Below, one piece after another: positions 34,716 to 42,931 of a stretch of DNA of 64,000 nt; position 1 is the stretch's first letter, and the number at the start of each line of letters is the position of its first letter. A program made the translations under genes and the position numbers. Source of the stretch: Pseudanabaena sp. BC1403 (lineage in GTDB: Bacteria > Cyanobacteriota > Cyanobacteriia > Pseudanabaenales > Pseudanabaenaceae); the NCBI RefSeq assembly GCF_002914585.1, contig NZ_PDDM01000005.1, positions 62,001 to 126,000 on the forward strand. The letters run 5' to 3'. Below the pieces are notes generated by a model, which had not been told where the DNA came from, made no database searches, and was given only the letters and a program-made list of their open reading frames with translations.

Positions 34716-34738
34716 ATATAAGAAAAAGAGCTAAAGCT

Positions 34739-34990
34739 ATGCAAATTGTTTCAGCAACAGAAGCCAAACAATCTTTTGGCGCAGTCATCGATAAAGCCCA
34801 ACGCGAACCTGTGATGATCCGTAAACAGAATCGTGATGTCGCAGTGATTATGTCTATTGAAGACTATCAACGCATTACTCGTACCAACATTCAAGAATTT
34901 CAAAAATTTAGAGATAGCATTGGAAAAAAGGCGCAAAAACGTGGCTTAACAGAAGACAAGTTAAATGAACTATTAAGTGATGATCAATAG
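34739..34990 (+). CDS. Phd/YefM-family antitoxin
   Basis: An 83-residue antitoxin with the Phd/YefM fold: MQIVSATEAKQSFGAVIDKA, then EPVMIRKQNRDVAVIMSIED and YQRIT. The C-terminal tail is polar and disordered, as needed to mask a toxin. It is followed four bases later, or with overlap, by a PIN-domain toxin. A good promoter lies upstream, with repeats that may be its own operator. Confidence 0.92.
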   Translation: MQIVSATEAKQSFGAVIDKAQREPVMIRKQNRDVAVIMSIEDYQRITRTNIQEFQKFRDSIGKKAQKRGLTEDKLNELLSDDQ

Positions 34991-34994
34991 TTCT

Positions 34995-35405
34995 ATGCGT
35001 TTAGTTCTCGATACAAATGTCTTAGTCAGCGCCATTTTATCCCCAGTATCTATTTCAGCTAAAATTCTAAATTGGGGAGAAGACAATGGCGTTATTTTAT
35101 ACTCCACTGCCACTCTCACCGAAGTTTTATCTGTTTTAGGACGCTCAAAATTTTCTAAATATATTGATCCCGCCGATATTGATGGATTATCTATCCGCAT
35201 TAAAACTACATGGTTATTTGTCGAGATTTTAAATCAAGTCCAATTATGTCGAGATCCAAAAGACGATAAATTTATCGACTTAGCGCTAAATGGCGATGCT
35301 TCTCATCTGATTACTGGAGACAGTGATTTACTTGTATTGAACCCAATTGAAAATACTTCAGTCATCGATCCACGTACTTTCTTGGATGAGATCCTCAAAC
35401 TTTAA
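34995..35405 (+). CDS. PIN-domain ribonuclease toxin
   Basis: A 136-residue PIN protein: MRLVLDTNVLVSAILSP carries the first acidic residue, then a middle acidic position near LTEVLSVLG. CRDPKDDKFIDLALNGDASH and LITGDSDLLVL contain the remaining aspartates of the metal site. With the Phd antitoxin it forms a type II system; PIN toxins cut RNA. ATGs at 34980 and 34995 are both possible starts. I chose the second because it gives the usual family N-terminus. Confidence 0.9.
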   Translation: MRLVLDTNVLVSAILSPVSISAKILNWGEDNGVILYSTATLTEVLSVLGRSKFSKYIDPADIDGLSIRIKTTWLFVEILNQVQLCRDPKDDKFIDLALNGDASHLITGDSDLLVLNPIENTSVIDPRTFLDEILKL

Positions 35406-35583
35406 AAGTATAATCTCTCGAACGATCACCTGATATCGCGATCGCTGTTTTAGTCGATAAGGAATAGGCGATCGCATCAAAACTCATGACAATGAAATAG
35501 ATCTCAAGGGGCTTAATTGGTGGTATCTAAATGAGTAAACTGGTTTAAGTAACATCTAACTCGAATTTGGAGACATAGACTGA

Positions 35584-38500
35584 ATGGTTGATTTAGTAAA
35601 AAATCTGACTGAGGTTATCGATCAATTAAAAATGCGATCGCGTTTATCTATACTCAGCAATTGGCAAAGAGAAAATGAACAAGGTACTTGGGAGACTCTG
35701 CCAACGGTAAGCTCTAAGCAAAATAAGCCGATGGTAGCCTTCTTGCAATTCGAGCAAAACATTCATCTAAAGCAAGTTTGGCAAGTACCAGAGAGCTACG
35801 CAGGATTATCGATCATCGGCTCCACCATTCGGCTAAATTTAATATGGTGGGTGGATATTTGTGAGGTGTGGATTAATGGCAATAAAGCCCAAGAAGGGGA
35901 TTTATTTGATCAGAAATGTCGGATTTTATTAACTAATCATGCGGAACCTCTCGATGAATTTATTCTAGAAATCAAGCTGAATAGTCCTAAACACGATATA
36001 GGTGCATTACAACTTTCAGAATTAATCTTTGAATATTTGTGTCAACCATGCGATCCTGATCAGTTAGCGATCGAATTAGAAATTCTCCAGACTTATATTC
36101 CAATTTTTACTAGGCATCAAGTTGATTTACAACCTCTTGAAACTGCCGCGAATAGATTACTTAATCTATTTGCAATGTCTGCATCGATTACAAGTGAAAG
36201 CTTTTTCGAGCAACTAGCAGAAATCCGCAAACCGCTTCTGCAATATAGTGGATTTCTCAAACAGCGTCAGATTTATATGTTGGGAAATTCGCATATTGAT
36301 GTGGCTTGGTTATGGGCGATCGCAGAAACCAAAAATGCAATGCAACGCACATTCACATCGGCTTTAAACCTTCAAGAGCGTTACCCAGAATTAATCTTTA
36401 ATCAAAGTACGGCTGTCTCTTACCAATGGATGGAACGCGAATATCCTGAATTATTTGCCCGTATTCAATCTGCCGTGGCAGAGGGTAAATGGGAACTGAT
36501 CGGCGGCATGTGGGTGGAGCCAGATGGGAACTTGCCGAGCGGAGAGTCTTTGATTAGACAAATTCTCTATGGTCAAGAATATTTTCGGGAGAAATTTAAT
36601 AAAGAGGTCAAAATCGCATGGTTGCCAGACACCTTTGGGTTTCATTGGCAAATGCCGCAGATCCTTTTAAAAAGTGGCTTTGAAGCATTTGTCACGCAAA
36701 AACTAATGTGGAATGACACTAACAAATTCCCGCATCAAATTTTTTGGTGGGAAGGTGTGGATGGAAGTCGTATCTTTACTTATTTTAGTAATGAGATTGG
36801 GCTGGGACTAGAGCCAGTCGCGATCGCAAAATATCTTGCTACTCAAGAAGAAAAACACGATATCCCTGAGACGGCATGGCTTTATGGTGTTGGCGATCAT
36901 GGTGGTGGCCCAACTGCGGATATGCTCGACATGGGACGCAAGTGGGCAGATTCACCTTTATTCTTTGAGATACAGCCCAGCACATTAGAGGATTTTCTAT
37001 TAAATCTCAAAGAGAAATTACCCACAGATTTACCAGTTTGGCAAGATGAACTCTATTTAGAATTTCATCGCGGCACATTTACCTCCAAAGCCGAACAAAA
37101 ACGCCAAAATCGACAGGTTGAAGTCCTAATCGGTAATGCTGAGAAATATAGCGCGATCGCAGCTTTAATTACAAATATTGCCTATCCTCAAACTCAATTA
37201 GAGAATGCTTGGCAAGGATTATTACTCAATCAATTTCATGATATTTTGCCTGGGACATCGATAAGTGATGTTTTTGACGATGCCGATCGCACTTGGACTG
37301 AGGTAAGAGAAATTTGCGATCGCCTTCTTCCTATTGACATCCAAGAAAATACTAATTTGCAAGCATGGAATTTTCTCAACTGGCAGCGATCGCAATTAAT
37401 CAAAAAGCCAGACGGTTCATTTTGTTGGCTAGCGAATATTCCTAGCTTTGGATTTGCAGAGATGGAATCTGTAGAAGTTTTCGAGACAAATGAGCCTTTA
37501 AGTATTATTTCGGATAGTGAAAAGTTCTATCTAGAGAATAGATATCTTAAAGTCGAGGTTGAGCTTAAAACGGGTGCGATCGCGCAAATATTTGACAAGC
37601 GATCGCAAAAAGCGATCTTGCAATCACCTAGTACCCTCCAGTTCTTTGAAGACAAGGGACAATATTGGGATGCATGGAATATTGATCCAAATTATGAAAG
37701 TAAAAAATTAGAATCGACAACGCTCGAATCAATTGAGATTTCTAGCAATAGCAGCCTCCAAGTATCAGTCCGCACTGTCCAAAAGTTTCGTGATTCAACC
37801 GTCATCCAAGAGGTTCAACTATCAGCCTTTGAGCCATTTATTACTGTTAAGAATTGGGTTGATTGGCAAGAGGAATACACCTTAGTCAAGGTAGCCTTTC
37901 CTGTAAACTGGCGATCGCCCTATGCTACTTACGAAATCCCAATGGGAACGATTCAGCGTAGTACACTTGACGAAACACCCGAATCAAAAGCCAAATGGGA
38001 AGTCCCTGCTCAATATTGGGCAGATATTGCGGTTTCTCCAATCCCAGAGAGTTTGCTCCCGCCGCAGGCGGGAGCAAACACTGGGGTTGGTTTGAGTGTT
38101 CTCAATGATAGTAAGTATGGCTATGACGCAAAGCCTGACTGTTTACGTTTAACTTTGCTGCGTAGTCCTAACTGGCCCAGCCCAAATAGCGATCGCGGTC
38201 ATCATGAATTTACCTATCGCTTAGTTCCCCATCAAGGTGATTGGCGAGAAGCAAACATTGTCCAACTTGCTCAAGAGTTAAACAATCCTCTTGTTTTACA
38301 ACATTCTCCAATTCCAAATTTATCAATTCCAAACAAGCAACAAAGTTTTTTACAAGTTTCTGCCCCCAATATTATTCTCTCAGCTTTTAAGCGATCGCAG
38401 GATCAATCAGGCTGGATTATGCGTTTTTATGAGGCGCATGGGCAAACAACTGAGACAGAAATTGAAATTTCACTCGATTTATTACAAGCAGAGAATATTT

Positions 38501-38622
38501 GGGAATGCGATTTGATGGAAAACAAGAATATTCTACTAACCATAGTTAAAGGTGCTTCCAATCACTTACAAGTTATATTTAAGCCCTATGAAATTAAAAC
38601 TTTTTTCTGGCTACACAAATAA
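35584..38622 (+). CDS. Alpha-mannosidase, glycoside hydrolase family 38
   Basis: A 1012-residue enzyme with the GH38 layout. An N-terminal beta domain is followed by the catalytic barrel, starting with GNSHIDVAWLW (zinc-binding H and D near 236-239). LPDTFGFHWQMPQIL contains the nucleophile aspartate near 349, GVGDHGGGPT follows, and NQFHDILPGTSI supplies a further zinc histidine. The C-terminal part is beta-sandwich (VEVELKTGAIAQIFDKRSQK). It lacks a signal peptide, so it probably trims alpha-mannosides in the cytoplasm. It is the first gene after the toxin island and is followed by a palindrome. Confidence 0.95.
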   Translation: MVDLVKNLTEVIDQLKMRSRLSILSNWQRENEQGTWETLPTVSSKQNKPMVAFLQFEQNIHLKQVWQVPESYAGLSIIGSTIRLNLIWWVDICEVWINGNKAQEGDLFDQKCRILLTNHAEPLDEFILEIKLNSPKHDIGALQLSELIFEYLCQPCDPDQLAIELEILQTYIPIFTRHQVDLQPLETAANRLLNLFAMSASITSESFFEQLAEIRKPLLQYSGFLKQRQIYMLGNSHIDVAWLWAIAETKNAMQRTFTSALNLQERYPELIFNQSTAVSYQWMEREYPELFARIQSAVAEGKWELIGGMWVEPDGNLPSGESLIRQILYGQEYFREKFNKEVKIAWLPDTFGFHWQMPQILLKSGFEAFVTQKLMWNDTNKFPHQIFWWEGVDGSRIFTYFSNEIGLGLEPVAIAKYLATQEEKHDIPETAWLYGVGDHGGGPTADMLDMGRKWADSPLFFEIQPSTLEDFLLNLKEKLPTDLPVWQDELYLEFHRGTFTSKAEQKRQNRQVEVLIGNAEKYSAIAALITNIAYPQTQLENAWQGLLLNQFHDILPGTSISDVFDDADRTWTEVREICDRLLPIDIQENTNLQAWNFLNWQRSQLIKKPDGSFCWLANIPSFGFAEMESVEVFETNEPLSIISDSEKFYLENRYLKVEVELKTGAIAQIFDKRSQKAILQSPSTLQFFEDKGQYWDAWNIDPNYESKKLESTTLESIEISSNSSLQVSVRTVQKFRDSTVIQEVQLSAFEPFITVKNWVDWQEEYTLVKVAFPVNWRSPYATYEIPMGTIQRSTLDETPESKAKWEVPAQYWADIAVSPIPESLLPPQAGANTGVGLSVLNDSKYGYDAKPDCLRLTLLRSPNWPSPNSDRGHHEFTYRLVPHQGDWREANIVQLAQELNNPLVLQHSPIPNLSIPNKQQSFLQVSAPNIILSAFKRSQDQSGWIMRFYEAHGQTTETEIEISLDLLQAENIWECDLMENKNILLTIVKGASNHLQVIFKPYEIKTFFWLHK

Positions 38623-38624
38623 AA

Positions 38625-38663
38625 AAGAAATGAATAGCGGCGCGAAGCCGCTATTCATTTCTT
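38625..38663. terminator. Palindrome with 17-bp arms after alpha-mannosidase
   Basis: Perfect arms 38625-38641 and 38647-38663, core AGCGGC-GCGAA-GCCGCT, starting three bases after the stop codon. Its position suggests transcription termination, without a long T-run. Confidence 0.7.
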
Positions 38664-38699
38664 GGGGCTATAACTTAAGGAACATTTACTGTTCAAAAA

Positions 38700-39458
38700 A
38701 TGTCCAGAGTTATCAAGTTTAACTTCTGCCTTCAAAAATTTATGCCATTTTTTTCAGTTCTTATTGACTTACTTAGCGATCGCGATCGGTTCATTCAAGA
38801 AATCTATGACGGCATCAAAATCAATACCAAAATATTTGGCTTGTTAGTTTGTAGCTCCATATTTTTAGCGATTTATGGCGGATTGATCGGTGCGGTTAGT
38901 TCTTGGATGCAGGTTTTATCCTCGGCAGCCAAGTTGCCATTTTTGTTTCTTATTACCCTAGCGATTTGCTTGCCTGCGCTCTATTTCTTTAATGTTTACT
39001 TCGGTGCAAAAACTCGCCTGAGTCAATATACGGCGATTTTACTTTGTGCTGTGACTATTACGAGTACTTTATTATTTGGCTTTGCGCCAGTCACCTTATT
39101 CTTCTTGATTACGACAGATAGCTATTCCTTTTTTCTGCTGTTAAACGTTGCCATATTTACGTTAACAGGAATTATTGGAGTTTACTTTCTCTATCAAGTT
39201 TTACTGCCAAAAGTAGAAACTATTGTCTCAGATCAAGGCTTAATGATAGAAGATACAGCGATTGACAAAAACCGCAAAGTTCGGATATCAATTTTGAAGT
39301 TTTGGTTAGGGCTTTATGCTTTTGTTGGTAGTCAGATGGCTTGGACGCTCAGACCATTTTTTGGCTCCTTTGGCTCTAAGTTCGACCTTTTTCGTCCTCG
39401 CGAAGGGAATTTTTATATGGCAGTCTGGAATGCTCTTAAGCAATTCTTTATCTCATAA
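38700..39458 (+). CDS. Multi-pass membrane protein of unknown function
   Basis: A 252-residue protein with a short soluble start, including a DLLSDRDRFIQEI helix. It has four to five membrane helices: LLVCSSIFLAIYGGLIGAV, LPFLFLITLAICLPALYFF, AILLCAVTITSTLLFGFAP, then FFLLLNVAIFTLTGIIGVYF and a last one around FWLGLYAFVGSQMAW. The overall form is that of Yip1-like cyanobacterial membrane proteins, some of which appear under misleading names in databases. The function is not known. It is followed by a 29-bp-arm palindrome. Confidence 0.75.
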   Translation: MSRVIKFNFCLQKFMPFFSVLIDLLSDRDRFIQEIYDGIKINTKIFGLLVCSSIFLAIYGGLIGAVSSWMQVLSSAAKLPFLFLITLAICLPALYFFNVYFGAKTRLSQYTAILLCAVTITSTLLFGFAPVTLFFLITTDSYSFFLLLNVAIFTLTGIIGVYFLYQVLLPKVETIVSDQGLMIEDTAIDKNRKVRISILKFWLGLYAFVGSQMAWTLRPFFGSFGSKFDLFRPREGNFYMAVWNALKQFFIS

Positions 39459-39483
39459 ACCTGAGTTTAGGAATTAACAGTAA

Positions 39484-39544
39484 AATAGAGAACTAATTTT
39501 TGGTGGCGCGGCTTTGCCGCGCCACCAAAAATTAGTTCTCTATT
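39484..39544. repeat. Palindrome with 29-bp perfect arms and TTT loop
   Basis: Arms 39484-39512 and 39516-39544 are exact complements with centre GGTGGCGCGGC-TTT-GCCGCGCCACC. It is the longest GC-core palindrome of the window, 25 bases after a stop codon and 27 bases before the next start. Confidence 0.85.
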
Positions 39545-39571
39545 AAATCGTAGAACTCTTACCTAACAACC

Positions 39572-40297
39572 ATGCAAACTGATATTAGGCATTTACAGAT
39601 CACTGAACAAGATCTAGAGAGAGTAACAGGAAAAGAGATTAGCCCTTTGTTTATTGGAAGTGCTTATAGGATTTCTATACTCAAAAAGAAAAAATGCTTG
39701 GTTCCTTTTTTGCTGAGTGAGGTTGTCACTCTATTCTTAATTTCAATTTTCAGTTTGCCAATTAGCATTTTGATCTTTCAATTTCTCGGTAGACCCATAG
39801 ATAACCGTCAAGATCAAGTTGGATTCGCTATTTTTGTATTCTCATTTGCCATAATTTTGTTCGCTGGGTGGAACCTTTTTGCTTGGACGAGAGCTAAGAA
39901 AATGGCTTGTTTATCACATCTTCTCGATGAAGTTGATAAATATAATCAAGTGATATTTGCTGTCGATATTTGCGATCGCCTCAAGTCTATTGGCAATCAA
40001 GTTGGCAATCAATCAGCAAATATCGATCATCGCGAAGATATACTGAAAGCTCTTGAGCTAACTAGAGATAGTCTAATTTGTGGTTTAACGACTGAAAAAA
40101 TACTCCGAGAGCATCGGAATTTTTTAAGTAGTCATCGCCAGCTTTTCGACAATATTGAGCAAAATCTAATTGCGTTAGAGTCTTTAGAAGTCAAGAATCA
40201 AGCCGATCAGTATAGTTCTATGCTGAGTGATGCATTAGTCATTGGCATCAATGTCCAAAGAGAAATGCTGAACTTGCAAACATATAAAATCATCTAA
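39572..40297 (+). CDS. Membrane protein with cytoplasmic helical domain, unknown function
   Basis: A 241-residue protein. The N-terminal 45 residues are soluble. Two membrane helices follow (VPFLLSEVVTLFLISIFSLP and VGFAIFVFSFAIILFAGWNL). The last 130 residues are charged and helical (LLDEVDKYNQVIFAVDICD, HREDILKALELTRDSLICGL), probably coiled coil on the cytoplasmic side. I do not recognise the family. The flanking palindromes suggest it is transcribed alone. Confidence 0.68.
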   Translation: MQTDIRHLQITEQDLERVTGKEISPLFIGSAYRISILKKKKCLVPFLLSEVVTLFLISIFSLPISILIFQFLGRPIDNRQDQVGFAIFVFSFAIILFAGWNLFAWTRAKKMACLSHLLDEVDKYNQVIFAVDICDRLKSIGNQVGNQSANIDHREDILKALELTRDSLICGLTTEKILREHRNFLSSHRQLFDNIEQNLIALESLEVKNQADQYSSMLSDALVIGINVQREMLNLQTYKII

Positions 40298-40307
40298 AGG
40301 TTCTGCA

Positions 40308-40352
40308 ACCCAATTTTTTATGGGCGGCGAAGCTGCTCACAAAAAATTGGGT
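40308..40352. repeat. Palindrome with 12-bp AT arms and GCGGC-GAA-GCTGC core
   Basis: Outer arms ACCCAATTTTTT and AAAAAATTGGGT are perfect; the core has mismatches between. It starts 11 bases after the preceding stop and may work as a terminator. Confidence 0.65.
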
Positions 40353-40393
40353 CTTTATTGTTGTAGTATCGTGCAAATTTCATTATCAAAACC

Positions 40394-40741
40394 TTGGCAC
40401 AAGATTATTTAGCTTTAGTTCATGATTTGCAAAATCAGTTAGAAATATTGCAAACAGCGATCGCCTCCCAAAAAGAACCTGCACCCACGATCGCCAAAGA
40501 CTGGCTGCGATCGCATCGCGAAATTCAAACATTTTTTCAGTCAAATCTTATAAACACAGATCTAGAGATAACACCGCAAAATTTATCTTTGCAAGTGGAA
40601 ATTGATAAACAATTAAAAATGCTTGGCGTAGATTTAACAATGTTGCAAACTGCGCGTAGTCCCGCCACATGGCAAAAAAGGCATCAACAAGCCTGCGATC
40701 GCTTTGTTCTATTAGATCGGTATTTACGAATGCATTATTAA
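40394..40741 (+). CDS. patD: PatD-family protein (heterocyst-frequency control homologue)
   Basis: A 115-residue helical protein. The C-terminal half, VEIDKQLKMLGVDLTMLQTA and RSPATWQKRHQQACDRFVLL, matches the form of PatD, which in Anabaena limits heterocyst number. In a strain without heterocysts its role would have to differ, perhaps in cell division or FtsZ-related control. The start is most likely TTG at 40394; no in-frame ATG exists before residue 70. It is a single gene followed by a weak hairpin. Confidence 0.75.
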   Translation: MAQDYLALVHDLQNQLEILQTAIASQKEPAPTIAKDWLRSHREIQTFFQSNLINTDLEITPQNLSLQVEIDKQLKMLGVDLTMLQTARSPATWQKRHQQACDRFVLLDRYLRMHY

Positions 40742-40746
40742 ACGTA

Positions 40747-40780
40747 TTAAAAGAAGGGATACTTTGCATCCTTTTTTAAT
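40747..40780. terminator. Hairpin with T-run after patD
   Basis: AAAAGAAGGGATAC then TTTGC and ATCCTTTTTTAA: an imperfect stem ending in six T. It is a reasonable Rho-independent terminator for patD. Confidence 0.55.
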
Positions 40781-40889
40781 GCATTATGGCGATATCCATA
40801 AAATTTTGACGCGAAACATTTTATTGTAAGCTTATAAAATAATCGATAGATTTTAAGATAAACATAGTAAAAACTCTATAGTAAAATCA

Positions 40890-42761
40890 ATGATCCTAGA
40901 AACAGCTTGGTTATTGCCTTGCTATGGTTTGCTGGGCGCAGTGCTGACACTCCCATGGTCATTAAGGATAGTTCGTCGATCAGGCCCGCGTCCTGCGGCT
41001 TACCTAAATATATTGATGACTGTACTAGCACTAGTTCATAGCTGTTGGCTGCTGACATCAATTTGGGGACAACCTGCTCAACAATTTGAATTTATTTGGT
41101 TTCAAGCTTTTGATCTAAATCTTGCTTGCTCATTTGATATCTCCACGATTAGTGTCGGCGCATCAGTGATGATTGCCGTGATGAGTTTGATCTCACAAGT
41201 CTATGGGCTAGGCTCTCTCGAAACTGATTGGGCGATCGCCAGATTTTGCGCCCTAATTGGCTTCTTTGAAGCAGCGATCACAGGGATTGCCTTTAGTGAC
41301 TCACTATTTTTCAGCTATGCCCTGCTGGAGATGCTCACCCTATCAACTTATTTACTAGTCGGGTTTTGGTATGCACAGCCCCTAGTAGTAACTGCCGCTA
41401 GAGACGCATTTTGGACAAAGAGAGTCGGCGACTTATTTTTGTTAATGGCTGTAGTTACATTGTCCAATCTTACGGATAGTTTGAATTTTTCCGATCTCAA
41501 AACATGGGCTGATGCGCCGCAAACGATCGCCTATTTTGCCGAACATCAACAATTTGGCACGTTATTAGGGCTAGCTCTAATTGCAGGCCCATTGGGTAAA
41601 TGCGCTCAATTCCCACTGCACCTATGGCTCGATGAAGCGATGGAGGGGCCAAACCCTGCTTCGATTTTGCGAAATTCCGTAGTTGTAGGTGCTGGAGCCT
41701 ATGTGCTGATTAAGTTTCAGCCTATTTTATCTCTGTTTCCCGTGGCGGCTGAAGTTTCGGTGGTGATTGGTTCAATTACAGCGATCGGCGCATCATTAGT
41801 GGCGATCGCCCAAATCGACATGAAACGCGCTCTATCCCACTCAACAAGTGCCTATCTTGGTCTAGTTTTTATCGCCGTGGGTATGCAACAGCCAGACCTA
41901 GCTTTGGGCTTACTCTTTAGTCATGGCATTAGCAAATCATTGTTATTCCTCAGTTCTGGCGCAGTAATGATGACCACGATGACGCAAGATCTCACGGAAA
42001 TGGGCGGCATCAAAACACGAATGCCTGCCAGTCTCATCGCCTTCATTGTCGGCTCACTGGGATTAGTGGCGCTGGTTCCATTTGGCGGATTTTGGACTCT
42101 TCTACGATGGGAAGAAACCTTTTGGAATAGCGAACCTTGGTTAATTGCGATCGCCTTATTGGTCAATAGCATTACTGCCTTCGGACTAATGCGATTGTTT
42201 GCACTCGTATTTCTTGGCCCAACCCAGCCCAAAACCCGCCGTGCGCCCGAAGTTGCTTGGCCAGTGGCACTTCCATTAGTCTCTCTGACAATCATTACTT
42301 TACTTGTGCCCATCTTGTTACCATCATGGGAATTTGTTGATATTGACTTAGATACAGTGGATATCTGGGGTACTGTCGTACTTTCCGCTTCAGGGCTTCT
42401 TGGCTTTGGCTTAGGTGCATATATCTACATCAAACCCTACGAAACTGGTAGCTCAGTGCCGATGTTGCCAAAGGCTACTCGTCAGGTATGGAAAGCTGTA
42501 CAGGATTTACTAGCCTATGACCTCTATGTACAAGCCATCTATAAATACACCGTGGTCTTGATTGTGGGCGGGGGCTCCAAATTTTTAGCTTGGATTGATC
42601 GCTATTTAGTCGATGGTTCAGTTAACTTTGTTGGCTTTGCCTCAATCTTCAGTGGCGAAAGCTTGAAATATACGGTGACAGGAAGGTTACAGCAGTACGT
42701 GCTGACGATCATGATCGGTTTAATTCTGATCGGATTTGCCGCTTTTTATGGTCTTCATTAA
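40890..42761 (+). CDS. ndhF3: NAD(P)H-quinone oxidoreductase subunit NdhF3 type
   Basis: A 623-residue membrane protein of the NuoL/NdhF family, the distal proton-pumping arm of NDH-1. WLLPCYGLLGAVLTLPW starts it, FFSYALLEMLTLSTYLLVGF and GPLGKCAQFPLHLWLDEAME follow, and GPNPASILRNSVVV and HSTSAYLGLVFIAVG resemble NdhF3 (inducible CO2-uptake complex) more than NdhF4 or NdhF1. The conserved lysines and glutamate of the antiporter-like core are present. It precedes ndhD by 170 bases in the same direction. The assignment to the F3 type is by recalled sequence resemblance. Confidence 0.87.
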   Translation: MILETAWLLPCYGLLGAVLTLPWSLRIVRRSGPRPAAYLNILMTVLALVHSCWLLTSIWGQPAQQFEFIWFQAFDLNLACSFDISTISVGASVMIAVMSLISQVYGLGSLETDWAIARFCALIGFFEAAITGIAFSDSLFFSYALLEMLTLSTYLLVGFWYAQPLVVTAARDAFWTKRVGDLFLLMAVVTLSNLTDSLNFSDLKTWADAPQTIAYFAEHQQFGTLLGLALIAGPLGKCAQFPLHLWLDEAMEGPNPASILRNSVVVGAGAYVLIKFQPILSLFPVAAEVSVVIGSITAIGASLVAIAQIDMKRALSHSTSAYLGLVFIAVGMQQPDLALGLLFSHGISKSLLFLSSGAVMMTTMTQDLTEMGGIKTRMPASLIAFIVGSLGLVALVPFGGFWTLLRWEETFWNSEPWLIAIALLVNSITAFGLMRLFALVFLGPTQPKTRRAPEVAWPVALPLVSLTIITLLVPILLPSWEFVDIDLDTVDIWGTVVLSASGLLGFGLGAYIYIKPYETGSSVPMLPKATRQVWKAVQDLLAYDLYVQAIYKYTVVLIVGGGSKFLAWIDRYLVDGSVNFVGFASIFSGESLKYTVTGRLQQYVLTIMIGLILIGFAAFYGLH

Positions 42762-42792
42762 AAGTTCAGCTACTAGATATCAGTCGTGGCTT

Positions 42793-42878
42793 TACCCCCT
42801 TTAATTCCCCCTTGCAAAGGGGGAAAACTAGAAATCTTGTTCCCTCCCATTTGCAAGGGGAGGGTTAGGGTGGGGTAA
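42793..42878. repeat. Interspersed repeat between ndhF3 and ndhD3
   Basis: ACCCCCTTTAATTCCCCC at one end and GGGTTAGGGTGGGGTA at the other, with CCTTGCAAAGG and CCATTTGCAAGG inside. It is related in style to the repeat at 22183-22277 and common in cyanobacteria. It interrupts what is otherwise an operon. Confidence 0.65.
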
Positions 42879-42931
42879 ATTTTAAATGAGAAATCACCTT
42901 AATTGTTTTAATTATTATTTTTTAATCAAAT

